Of a stretch of 64,000 nt of DNA, positions 26,624 to 39,900 are shown piece by piece (the stretch's first letter is position 1; each line of letters begins with the position of its first letter). Under the pieces are notes generated by a model, which was not told the DNA's origin, made no database searches, and saw only the letters and a program-made list of their open reading frames with translations. A program made the position numbers and the translations under genes. The stretch is from NCBI GenBank assembly GCA_037043235.1, contig JAWRVZ010000110.1, positions 469,501 through 533,500 of the forward strand. The letters are read 5' to 3'. The stretch comes from Rhodeus uyekii (taxonomy: Eukaryota > Chordata > Actinopteri > Cypriniformes > Acheilognathidae).

Positions 26624-29600
26624 TTCAGATGTGTGCGTACACACAATCTCTCACAGAGTTCTGTGTGGTTTCAGTGTTACGTGTGCTTTCAACACCAGGG
26701 TGATGACCAATCATATTAGAGGGCACAGTGTTTTGTCCATTGCTGTTGTAACGAAGCCAGAATGTTCCCAGACCGGAGAGCGCTTGTCTTCTTGACTTAC
26801 CAAACTGAAAGACACCAACACGAGGAACTGTGATGCCAGCAACAGATTTCATACCAACAGTTTATTGGACAGCTACTCGCACGTGAAACGCACGCAGAGT
26901 GTATCCGTCGACAGAAACATGCATTAGGGGAGCTAATGTTTTTCTGTTTTATGTGTTGTTTTTTTCCAACAAACCATATAATAGATGTCTCATCAGACAT
27001 GAGGTGATTATCAGTAATCGGCAAAATCGATTAATCGTCTGACCTCTAATGGTAATAGTTTATATATATAATTCCCCCCTCAAATGAACTATTGTAGGCA
27101 GTGTGGCTGTGCAAATGTTTCCCTGTCCGTGAATAGGTGCACTGCAGTTAGAAGCCAGGTCATTATGGCACAGTGTCAATAATGAAAGTAAAACCAAAAC
27201 TGGTTAATGATTCATCTATGTTGTTTTTATTAACTTTTTTTCTCTTTCACTTTACATCTACACTAAACTTTTCCTAATTACTGGTTAAAATATCAGCCAT
27301 ACTATTTCCTATCTGTTGCCAACTCATCGACCCACTTTTATCATGTTTAGGCGAAATAGAATATTGAAGTTTCTATTTTCTTTTACATTTTCATCAGAAT
27401 TATTGCAATTTGTAGATATAGCATATGCGCATTTTTACCAGATTATAAATGTCAAGTAAAACTGCTGGTAGAAAGCATGTTTTTATTTCAAAGAACAGTT
27501 CTGATTGGGGATTTAAATCTGAAATCTGGGAACCGTAAACATGAAAGCTATTAGCAGCTTGTTAAAAACAGTCTGTACTGCTTAGTTTCTTCTTTTATTA
27601 GATTAAAACTAAGTGGTTTTGGTCGAGCTTTTATTTTTTTAACTACATTTTAGTCTCGTCTTTTTTTGGGTCAACATAACATGTTGATACAGTCACAGTT
27701 TAATCATTTAATTACGTTGGCTTTTGTCTCGTCGTGTTGTCTTAGGTAAGAAAAAAAGATGTATACATATATTTGGCCATAATAGTAGTAAAAGATCAAG
27801 TCATTTTATTTGCTTTCACCTATAGTTATGGTGGTCTGTGATTTTAATATGGCTTTTTTTTGAAGCTGTCCCTTTAAGATTAGACACGGTAACAGGAGTC
27901 TCTTCCTGGAGGAGTTAGTTACTGTATTGAATTGCACCTTTATTCATTAATTGATGAGGACATCTGTCAACCACCACCTAACTGCTGTTACTTTAACATC
28001 CTCCTCCTTTATTTCACCTGTCTCCATTTGCAGTGTCGCCTCTCTGTTGTGATTGTGTACTTAAAAATGAACTATGTCATTGTCGGACCAATTAAGTTCA
28101 GTTTCATGGCTAATCAAGACCTCATGATATTAAAGTTTTTTTTTTTTTTTCAGATTAAAATGCATCCAGGGGCACAGTTTTGCGACGTGTAGGCGGCTAT
28201 ACCCAGCCCTAAAGTGTGCAACACACAAAGCCAGAAAGCCTCGAGGCTTTGCAAACATCCAGACATCACCTTTGTTTGCATAACATTTGATAGTGAAAGC
28301 TTATGTGATGTCATCTCGACAATAAATTTGTGTTTGGTTAACAGAACAGAAAGAAGTTGAGGATTAGTCTATAGAGTGAGGCAAATTGGATGAGAACATA
28401 ATCCATATTACAGAAATAAAACAAAGCAAATATAAGTGTATAAACTTGTTTTCCAGCAGGAGTCTGCATCTCACTTTAGCCTGCCCTCAACCCAGTGAGT
28501 TTTAATTGAGTAATAGCCGCATTAATTACCACATTTTTTCATGTAAAGTTTGCTGCTCAAGTCTTTTTTTGTCTCAGAATTCCAATTCTTTTCACTTTTG
28601 TTCTTTTCAGGTGGAGTTTATATCCGTTCTCTCCAGCGCACCCACTGGAAGCCCACCACTGAATGAGCGCTAACTCTGTTTTTGAGTGTGTATACGGTCC
28701 ACCGAAAGAGGAGAGAACGCCACAGAGTCGGAAAAGGATGTGTAGGCATGGGTCAAGGCACTCCCTTGAGGCCACGTCCCCCTGAGATCCTTATGTAATG
28801 CCTCCTCATCTGCTAATAGACATCAGCTGGGCCTGATACACACACAAACACACATAAGGAAGTCGCTGAACTGTCCCAAGGGAGAAGTTGTACTCTTGTC
28901 CATTGCTGTCTCGCCTGTGCATCTTGGGGTTCCTCTGATTTCAGAATTTCTCTACAGACCTGGATCAATTGACGGGTGTGTGCGAGTGAAGTGCTGCTCT
29001 TTTCAGCTGTTTTTGTCTCTGTGCAACCTCCATCAAGAGAAGTGTTTTTGCCGGACCACTGCTCTCATTTTATGCCCCTTGTTGCAAAAAAGTGAGAATT
29101 TGATCTAATCGGCCATGCAGGTGTGAGCCTGTTTACTTGTGAAGATACTGGTCTGTTCTTTAAAGCTAATCTGTGGATCAGCAATGCTTCGACTCAGGAG
29201 AGAGACACACAAGGCTCCATTTCTTAAGGTGCAGGATAGCACACATTGGTTGAAATGAAGGAGAGACATTTTTATATTTTCTGATAGTGTGGATGGTGGG
29301 GGGAAACTGTTAACAGTTGTGACTGCTGTCTGATTCCTTCATTTTCGTTGCTCCCTTCAAAACTGAACTACCCCAAAATCCTAATCGTCCTATCCTCCTC
29401 CTTCACGTTTTCATTTTTTAAATATATAGATAGATATATTTTAGTGAGTTATTCAACTTCCATTCACGGCAGAAGAAAACAAATTGACAACTTTTGAAAT
29501 CCTTAACTGACTGCAGTGCTGCTTATCAAAAGATCAAAATCAGAAAATATATTTAAAAAATAATTGATTAAAAAACAAATTCATAAACATTATTCTCCTA

Positions 29601-30172
29601 TACCTCTTATTTCATACAGTACCATGAAGTCTTTCTCATAAGGGGAACAACTTTCAAAATTTTGGTTACATTTTTTAAGTACCACCGAGGAGTTTTTAAA
29701 ATTTTGTTGCTTTTTGTTTAGATTTTTTTCCAAAGCAGGTCACATATTCCAGTCATTTTTATTGGCTTTTCCCTAACCTTTTAAGTTTGCTTTTTCAATA
29801 CTTATTTTACATGACCAAAAAAGTTGTATTTAGACGTGAGAGCTAATTTTATTAAGTGATTGGCTGTATTCATTTAAGAATTTATAAGTGTCCAAACATC
29901 AGAAACTTTAATTCAAGAATTTGCTAAAACCCAAATATTCTTCGGTTTACAAATTTTTTTACTTTTTTTTTTGTTGATCATTTATAAGTTTCTCCAAATT
30001 GTCTCCTTTTTTGAACTGTTGAAGCTATGCTCATCTTGTGGCCTTTTTTCATAATGCTAAAAGGACAACAGCTCCTCCCTTAGTCTTTCTTTGCATTTGT
30101 GCTGTCTCAACAACACAAACACTCTCAAACGGATAATTTTCGGAGGCACGCTGTCATCCTGCCCCCTGGGTG

Positions 30173-33100
30173 ATGCCGAGCGGCAGCATGAGTGGGGGCG
30201 TGTCTGGACCTACTTCCCCACCCCACCCCACCGCTCCATCCAGACCTCTCCGGCCTAGCCGCTATGTGCCGGTCTCTGCGGCAACGGCCTTTTTGGTTGG
30301 ATCAACCACACTCTTCTTCTGCTTCACGTGAGTACACAAAGGCTTCTGATTACAGCAATCATTTATGATGGATGAGTCAACACGTACTAGTGAGTTACAA
30401 TGCGTTACTTCACTATGGAGTGAATAATGGCACGTTTTTAGCCTAGAAACTGCTCAATATTCTTACACTCTTAGGACTCCCAACTGTGACCAAACGGTTG
30501 CATTGTGTGTCCTTTTTTCTGATGAGAACTGATAAGAGCTGCTATTTCTGTTGAGAAATCTCAAACGGCAAACAAAATGAAAGCCTTACTAAACCGCGCT
30601 ACTCGTTTGAGCGCAGACTGTTTATCTCGGAGCAATAATGGATGGCATAAACAGGTACTCGTGTGCCGATCTTTGATCACCATTATTACACGGCTCTGGG
30701 AGATTAAGTGAGAAAGCGTCTGAATTGATAAAATGACTGCGAGATCTAGTGAGACTCATTTAAATCCAGCGCAGAATTTAATGTTATAAACCATATCAGA
30801 TCAAACAGCGCTGACATGGAAAACAGGAGGAACATTGTGCCATGAATGAACAAGTTATTGACCAACAAATCACCAACATTCACTGTGGGTTTAATGTAAT
30901 AATGCTAACTGTAACCAAGGTTTTGTGGGAGAAATAGTCAGACGCTTTACATTATTCATTTCAGGGTTTGTGCAGTCTATTGAGCACTTTTCAAGGACTT
31001 TCAAGAGTTTCACACGTTTTCTCTCACTTCAAAGCTCTAAATATGAAGGCCGATTGAAGGTCTGCCCCTAAATTTTCTGCTTGTGCTACTGAAATTTTTA
31101 GTAAGGCTCTTCAATGCTCCAAGTAGTGCAATGCATTCATTTGCTAGTACAGTGGAATACGGTTATCTCGGGGGTTGTAAAAAAGCGTCGATCTGTTGGT
31201 TATTTATTTGAAGCGATCGGCATGCTATAAAAATGTACATACGCTGGATATGTTTGGTAACAACAAAAGGCATATGTGCTCCAACTAACAGCAGAGATTG
31301 ACCAGTATGCAATAAAAAACACCTTCGGTCATTGCAAACACAATTTCGCTCACAGCGTAAACAGTCATAACATATTCGTGAGGTCATCACGCTGTACTAG
31401 ATTGCGTACTTTCTTGCGTTCTGCCTGTCTAATGTGCTTTCTCAACAAATTCGGCTTCGTCCCGTCTTTTAACAACCGGGTTTTTCAATCCGCAGCGGCG
31501 CTGAACAGAACACGTGTCAGAACAGAAGCAGGTGTGTCGTTACCAGACCTGCCTACCCTTACGCTTTCGCGTAATTTTCTACGCTTTTTGACCCTTTATT
31601 ACGCTATTCCGCCTTATGCGTCAAAATTACGCTTTTTGCGATTGTTATTATTATTATTATTTTTTTTTTTTATTTTTTTTTTTTCCGTGTCCGACAATGA
31701 TGCAATGGTCTAAATGTAGACCAGTATTTCGTATCCCGTTTCCGGTTTCCGGTCTCTCAATGAATCTCAAACATGGCGTCAGAAGCTAAGCGTGCACGTG
31801 TGACTGTGATTGAAACGCGAAACTGATGAAGAGAGTGAAGTTTGTGTAACAGCTGGTATTGAAAAAAGAGGCAAGGCTCTCAAGAAATCAGCATATCAAA
31901 AGTGCCGAGATGAGTATTTTCAAAATTGGCCTTTTTTGAAACCTTCCACGAAAGGAGAAGGCATGATTTATTGCAAGATATGCGACCGCCATTTTTCAAT
32001 AAGACACGGCGGGGCCTATGATTGCGAGCGGCATATTGCAACGGCAGTGCATAAAGGAAATGCAAAAGACGTGATGCCATGCAAGACGATTGCAGCACAT
32101 TTTGTTCAGATACAGCAGAGTGATGCAGAGTGATGCTGTCAAGCAAGCAGACAGCATTATGAACGCAGAAATTGGCATGGCTGAAATGATAGCGGAATTA
32201 AATCTGCCACTGTCCACTGCTGATGCAATGGTACAGTTTTTTAAGAATTCATTTCCCGATTCGAAAATCGCACAAGGTAATGTTATTTTTTATATATTTT
32301 ATTTTCCACTATATTATTATTATAGATGACTGGCTTTTAATTTAAAAAATAGTCGAACATTTTCGGCTTTCTTATCTGTATAGGCCTATTTAATATTGAG
32401 TAAGATTTTAATAGACCTAGGCCTATATCTCAGCCACTAACACTATGCATTAGATAGTCTGAAATTCTTGTTCATTCAAGTACCTGTTGTTAGTATAATT
32501 AACTTCTTGAAACACAGTATTAAGTAATATTTTCGACAAAATGTAGACCTTATCTTTGCTTGACGACTTGTAGTTGTTTGATGAATTTTAATCATTTTAT
32601 GAAATTGTAGCTTCTTCTCTTTTATTGCTTTTAATATGTGCCACATATTAAAAGCAATAAAAGAGAAGAAGCTACAATTACAATTTCACATTGTGGCCAC
32701 AGTGGGATGTTTTTTAATTGTTGTATATGTAAAGTAATGTATCTTTATTAAGACACCCTGGCCTGATATCACCTTCATGGTGGACAGGGCTTGTCTCACA
32801 TAATAATAATAATAATAATAATAATAGTAATAGACAGTTTTATTCACTCATTCACATAGTTTTTAGTTTCACTTTGTTTATTCCACTAAATTGGATGATC
32901 TATCATCTTTATGATTAAGCTGTAACAGTGTAAATAATATCAATTATTAATTATGCACTGCCAGAATTGAGAAATAGACCTTAGGCTAGATATTGGTATT
33001 GTCAGTATTGACTATTCATTATATGATTAAGAGGTCAAAGTAATGCCTTGTTATTTTATTTAGTTTATTTTATTTTAAGGTCTTTTATTTAAAAACAGTG

Positions 33101-36100
33101 GAAACAAAAGTGTCTATAGATAATAATATAATTTACTGCAGCTTTTTTTGGCATGTAATTTTTTTAATTTTTATTTCCTACTTTTTCTGCTTATGCTGTT
33201 TTGGGGAACCACTTTTATTGAAACCATAGCAGTTTTTTTTATTGCAAAGAGGAGACATTCATTTATTGTTTTCCACAATCAGGGATGCAGTGCGGCAGGA
33301 GTAAAACAACAGCAATTGTTAAAGATATTACAACTTTTTTCTTTGTATCTTTGGTCGTTTTGAGTTGTCGTATGTCATGCATATTATTACACTTTCAAGT
33401 TACAAATTCCTCTTTTTAGGCTCATGGATTATGCTTTTCCCTTATGGTCAGGTAGGCAGGTCTGCGTTACCGACCAATGAGTATGAGGCTCAGATATACT
33501 ATAGATAGATAACAGTTATATGGTTTATGTACAGACTGTAAATTATTGTCAATGTTGTAAATGATTGGTATTGTGAGTTTGCGTATGCGTTACTGTATGT
33601 TTGTGACCTGAGTCAATACTTAAATTAAGTAACATTTAAGTTTGATCAAATGTAGGTGTTCTTTGAGCTGGCTCATTTGCTGTTAAAAATGTGCGATACA
33701 GGGCGTCCTCCTACAGTTTACCGTCCGCAAAAACTGTAGAAATATGCTGTACTTCTGATAAAATGCAATGTCTCCAAAACAATGCCATATAAGACGAGAA
33801 TACAGCAATGCATTTACTTTACATGGCACAGCAGAAAGGCAGCAGCACTCAAAAATGTAATTTGCATTTTCAAATAAACATTTTAAATGGTGTACATGCT
33901 GCATATATTATATATTCTTATATACTAAGAATATAGTGTATAGATTCTTTTCTGGGTGTTTTTTTTATGACTGCCTTTGCAAGGTAATGAACCTTTACAT
34001 ACACACACATATCTACTGTCACTTTTTTTAACATTAAACGAGCCACATCTGAGAATGTAATATTCTCAGTATTTTAAATAACTGAAGTAGTTTTTTTGTT
34101 TCTTTAAAGTTGACAGCCTAATTCAAGGAATGCGCTTCTAATAATATCCTCAGTTCAGAATATGTTAATGTTTAATACAACGGGCTGTCTTAAATGTCAG
34201 GTTTTTCCACACAGCTTAGAATATCAGAATTTACCTTTGTCGTGCTGAAAGTTTTCTTATGATTTAAGTAAAATATAGATTATTAATATCTCGGATGAGG
34301 CAATATCAAGGATTTTTGTTTTCTAGTCAGGATTTACGCATTTGGAAAGCACATGGTTAACAAACCTAATACAGCATTTCTGTTCTTAGGAGTCTTTTTA
34401 TTACCAGTGTGGACTTTTTATATTTAGTGAACAAAGTTGTAAGAAAATACCGGAGCAACCGTGCCTGGGCTTATGTAGTTTTTATTTACAGCAAAAACCT
34501 CTTCTATGAGTTAATAGATTGACCTATTGATGCTAAAATTTGACAGGGTTTTGATGTCTATCTAAATATTGCATGATTTACGTAAACAAAGTCTTATTGA
34601 TTAGCTCCTTAATGATGCACAAAATGTTTTGATGCGCATACAAACCGATAATATCCGTGTGTTTATGCAACATCAGCATTTAAAGCACAGTCAGAGCTGT
34701 TTTCTTTTGTTTGAAGTTGAGAAATCAAATTAACTTCCTGTTGACTTCTTGTGCCCTGGATTTTGTAAGTCATGACCTGTGAATACAACTGAAACCGTCA
34801 CATGCCAAAAAAAACATCCTTCCAGTTGGCGCACTAGAGGAAATATGGGGGGCTTAATTCAGATGCTGTGTCACGTCTGTTCATTCTGATCCCTCTTTTT
34901 TCACCATCCCCTCAGATTAAACATGGAAAGGCATTCATTTCTCTCTTCTCTTTTGTTTTCCTACATTGCGGTTTTTTTTTTGAATCTTTTGAATTTTTTG
35001 GTTATTTGCATTGGTCTTTATCAGTATCAAAACACTCCCTAATTTCTACCTTGTTTCCTTTTATCCATTTTGTCATTCTCCTCCATTTTGTTTAGTTAAA
35101 AATCTCTTTAAACAACGTAAAACTTGCAGCCCGTCAATTCACCTTAAAATCATATGATTCGTTTCCCGTCTTCTGATTGGTTCTGTGAACTTAGAGGCCT
35201 TTGCTGCCTTTTTCATTTTCTTCATGTATAGAAGCATACGTGATGTGTGTGATTCATCTCATTGTGTGTCCCAATAATGCTTTCTTTCTTTCAGGTGCCC
35301 TTGGCTTTCAGAGCAGTTTTCTGTTGCTGTGCCGATATACAATGGCGTTATGTTTCTGTTTGTTCTGGCCAACTTCTGTATGGCCACCTTTATGGATCCT
35401 GGTATCTTCCCCAGAGGTAGTGAAACTGATTAGAATGTCAATGTGTTTTCCTTTAATACTTTGGATAAAAGCGTCTGACAAATGTGTACATGTAAAATGA
35501 AACATTCTTTGATATGATGTGTCTGTGTGCTTAAGTATACACCTGTAGGATAATGTTGGTGCCTTAGTGGAAAAGCAAACCCCTTTAAACTAGGGATGGC
35601 CGAGACTAGCCGGTTAAACGATAGTACGGCTGCTAGTTGACTTGGACAATACTAGTTGTTTACAAAATTTATTTTTGGGCACATTTCATTTTTTCCTTAT
35701 ATTTTTACAAAGGCTACGTTTAAATCACCATCATGTTAATGTTACATCTTAAAATTAATGTTATTTTGAAAAGTGTGTATCTACAGCAAAACAAAGTCAA
35801 TTAATTTGACCTCAGGTATTGTATGCGTTTTCTTTGTGGCGTTAATGTTGGGCAAGACAAGCAAGGTGAGGGAGTATTTTGAAAGCCTACAAAAAAAAAT
35901 GTCAGTTATTTTCCTGTCATGTTGAACAAGTGTAAGCTAAGATATACTACCGGTTATGAGGGGGTACAGTATGAAATTTTTTATTTCAGATTAAAGGAGA
36001 AGCATTACACTTAAATGGCACTTCCTTTACGCTTGAACGGTTGCTAGATCAACATCCTAATGATTAGAAAATACGGTTATATAATGTATAGTCGTACCCA

Positions 36101-36961
36101 TCAGGCTTTCTTGTGATCTTGCCGCATGTCACATGTACAGATATCTTTAATACAGGAGAATACACAACTGCTTGCACTGGTAACTGATTTGTGAGGATTA
36201 ACATTTATTTGAGGAAAGCTATTTATAATAGGCTATTAGGTTTAAACGTATTGTTCCTGCGCTGCATATTGACTGTTTACTTAATAAATGTCTATAATTG
36301 CTTAAGCAAACACCAACATTTAATACAATAATAATAATGCAAGGAAAGCACATCATGCATATCTGGTCTATTTTTAGTGGCATTGATTGTTCATAGATTA
36401 AGTGATCTTTCAAATGGATCGCATATACAGACTGTCTCCGAGGGGCGGGGCTAGACTAGTCGATTAATCTATAAAACATACGCAGCGCATTTTACTTTCT
36501 AATGTTTCTTAGTCAAATGGAATATTCAACAATGGGGATAAAAGCATTTTCTTTCATTTTCTCTGCCTCTGTAGCCTAGTCACTGAAAAAAAGTTCTTTC
36601 ATTTACATTTTGTTAAAAAATTATGAAGACAATTTGTTTTTCATTTAAAGTAACATGCAGGGATGAATTTGAACTGTAGGGAAAACAGTAGTGTCATAAA
36701 GTAAACGGGGCGATTTGACTACATGTTGACTTTAAAGCAGGAAGTTGTAATTCTATCCTCTGAAGAAGGTATGTTAAACTCTGTTTGCATCTGTGTGTTG
36801 TAGCTGAGGAGGATGAAGATAAAGAGGATGATTTCCGGGCTCCTCTCTATAAGACTGTGGAGATTCGAGGCATTCAAGTGCGGATGAAGTGGTGCTCCAC
36901 CTGCCGTTTCTACAGACCCCCACGATGCTCGCACTGCTCCGTGTGCGACAACTGTGTGGAG

Positions 36962-36997
<36 letters not shown>

Positions 36998-39900
36998 TAT
37001 TCTAGTGACTGTGTTCAGACGTTAACCCAGTATGTTAATTGAATAAAGACATGGCTTTACAAAACATAGCAATTCTATTTAAATGTAAATGGGACATCTT
37101 TGCATTTATTTAGTCTTTTCCTCTAAGGGTCCATCTTTGTCATTAATCACTCTGTCCACTCTTGCTCCGACTTAATGCTTTGCAGACTAAACCAATCGAT
37201 TTGTGTTAATTAAGTAGACAAGTGTGCTTGCTTTGGACAGCCTTAAGCTTCTCTCTCTCTTTCACCATTATAATTCACATACACATAATTTGCCCCCTCT
37301 CTCCCTGCAGGATTTTGATCATCACTGTCCGTGGGTTAACAACTGTATCGGTCGGAGGAACTACCGTTACTTTTTCCTGTTCCTGCTCTCTTTGACGGCT
37401 CACATAATGGGGGTGTTTGGCTTCGGCCTGCTCTTCGTTCTCTACCACACCCAGCAGCTGGACCGAGTGCATTCGGCTGTCACGTATCCTCAGACAATCG
37501 CTTGATTTTTAGGTGTTCTCACGGCAAACATTTGTGGGAAAATGAAGCGCTGTAATCTCACTAGATTGAGAGCTTTACTTGTAAAGAGCCAGTCACACAC
37601 CCGATCACGCACGAATCATTCACAAATCACGCACGGATTGGGTTTGTGCGTGCTTGTGCGTCGAGAAATTGACCAAAGTATTCCACGAACATTCGCCGCA
37701 TGAATCACTGACGGAGCGCATCCAAACACGCACGCACTTTCAGAATCCACATTGTCCGTGGATGACAGTGGAATGAACGTGATGCGTGCGCGGTTCATGC
37801 GTGATATGAAGGTGGGGCGTCAGTGGACGTGCATGGTTTCGAACCATTTCCGACACCTAAGCACTGACGGCTGATGCGTGTCCCGCGCATAGTCACGCAT
37901 ACTCGACGCATAAACTACGCACGGCGACTCAATTTTGAACCGTTCAAAACTCAAAATCACGCACAAACCGCCTTCGACGCACATCCACTTACAGTGCGTC
38001 GAACTGTAACTTAAGTACTAACGGTCCACGTTCATTCCACCGACGAATTACGCATTCGACGCAACCGAAAATCTGTGCGTAATTCATGCGTAATTCATGC
38101 ATTTTCGCTGTGTGACTGGCCCTTTACCATTTGTACTGTGCCTTACTTTTTCCTCCTTGACTTTTTATCAGTATGGCTGTTATGTGTGTTGCCGGGCTTT
38201 TCTTCATCCCAGTAGCTGGCCTCACTGGTTTCCATGTGGTTCTGGTGGCGAGAGGCAGGACCACCAATGAGCAGGTTGTGACATGCACAATCATAATCTT
38301 ATGCTGCCGTATTTGTTTTTGTTTTCCTGTCAATAATCATGTTGGTGGCGGTGAGCTGGGATTAAAATCCCTATTAAGCAGTTTTGTAATCCTTCAAAAT
38401 ATGACCTTCTCTCAGCCCTCCTCCTCCTTTAGATTGTAATCTCACCATAATCCTCTTCCCAAATCATTTTCCTGCGTTCTTTTCCGCTCACCTCTCTTCC
38501 TCTTTGTGTAGACCACATGTGAATCCTTTTGTGTCTTACTGTCTCGTACTTTTTCAACCCTTTTCAGTTGTAAAATGTTACCTTTTTTACTGCAAGCCAG
38601 CTGATAAAGTAACCTTTTAAGGTTTAATGATCAACTCCCTGTTTGTAGGTGACGGGGAAGTTTAGGGGAGGCGTGAACCCCTTCACAAACGGCTGCTTCA
38701 GAAACGTCTCGCACGTTCTGTGCAGCTCACAGGCGCCCAGGTATGTCTTCAAATACATTCGTAACTATAAACTGCGTTGTATTTTCTGATTGAGGTTTTA
38801 ACCTCAGTGTTGTATTCAGGTATCTGGGTAGAAAGAGGAAGGCTCAGACAGTGTCTGTTCAGCCTCCTTTCCTCCGACCGCAGCTTACAGAGGCTCAACT
38901 GGCAGCCAAGGTGCTTGACAACGGAATCCAAGGAGACCTACACCGGGTAAGAAAATAATCCCGTTTTACTCGTTTTCTTCAATGTTCTCGTTGCTTCAAT
39001 CTTGATGTTCATTATTATTGTAATGCTATGTGCTTTTAGACATAAGACAATGTAAAGCCGTCTCTTGTGGCACTTTTCAGACACTGCTTTGGCCGTGTAA
39101 ATTCACGTATTTTGGAGGAGGGGGGGGTGGCTTTTGAGAGCACTCTGAAGGGAGGGTGGGATCTAATGCTTTCTAAGCTGGCTTGCTATTGCTAGCCTCT
39201 CTGAAATTGCTTATCTTACCTTACCTCAGATTATTTTTAAATTGAATTCTCCAGACCTGAAAAAGCCATGGAAACTAATGAAATCATAATCTTTTTGCAA
39301 GCTATAATGATGTCCAGTTTTGTTGTTCTTTCAAATAGAATTATAAACTGTTCTAAAAGGCTCATTAGGAAATCAGTCTGAATAAAAAAAATTATATATA
39401 TATAAATTTTTTTTTTTTTTTAATCATTTTTTGGTGAAATGTTTGAAAACCTTGTACGAGCCGACGCCATGAGCTTTACCTCTGTCTTTTAGATGCAGAT
39501 GTTCTTGTCGCTGCCAAAATCCCTAGGTCAGAGAGTGCACTAGACTATTTTGCAAGCAACTGGCTCCAATTCCTCTCTGGCAGACGAAGCTAAAAAATAT
39601 CTGTTTGTGCCATTTACCATGTGATTGAGGACAGCTGACACAGACAGGCTTGCATTAATATGGCTGAAATGTAGACCGGCTTTTAAATTGTCAAAAATAC
39701 TTTCATGTTCCATAATGAAAGGTTGTGTTCTGAAATGTCTCTTGATTTAAATTCATGAAGAACTACAGGAACTTTCTGTTTGGAGGACTTTTTACATGTT
39801 TTGGGATTTTTTTTCGACATAGCAACCTGGAGTTATGAGGAAAATGGGTTTGCTTTTTGGCAATGCATGGATTTCTACATTAATGATTTCTAAAGTGGGA

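Larger units (their letters stand above)
31545..33463 (+). mobile_element. hAT-like DNA transposon remnant in zdhhc5 intron 1
   Basis: Ends are inverted (AGACCTGCCTACC at 31545; GGTAGGCAGGTCT ending at 33463). They are flanked by TCGTTACC and GCGTTACC, an 8-bp duplication with one mismatch as expected for hAT. Near the left end a frame (about 31813-32133) encodes a zinc finger of BED type: CKIC, then RH...H at C-x2-C and H-x5-H spacing. The apparent start ATG (31773, MASEAKRARV) is separated from it by a frameshift. The rest of the transposase is missing, so the copy is not autonomous. Confidence 0.7.

Noticed and set aside
31810..32133. A domesticated zinc-finger gene
   Set aside because: Two frame breaks, transposon ends with an 8-bp duplication and the lack of downstream exons make it a hAT remnant.
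35590..36480. A complete transposon between zdhhc5 exons 2 and 3 with ACTAGCCGGTTAAAC/ACTAGTCGATTAATC motifs
   Set aside because: The motifs look related, but I could not find inverted ends or a duplication; left unannotated.
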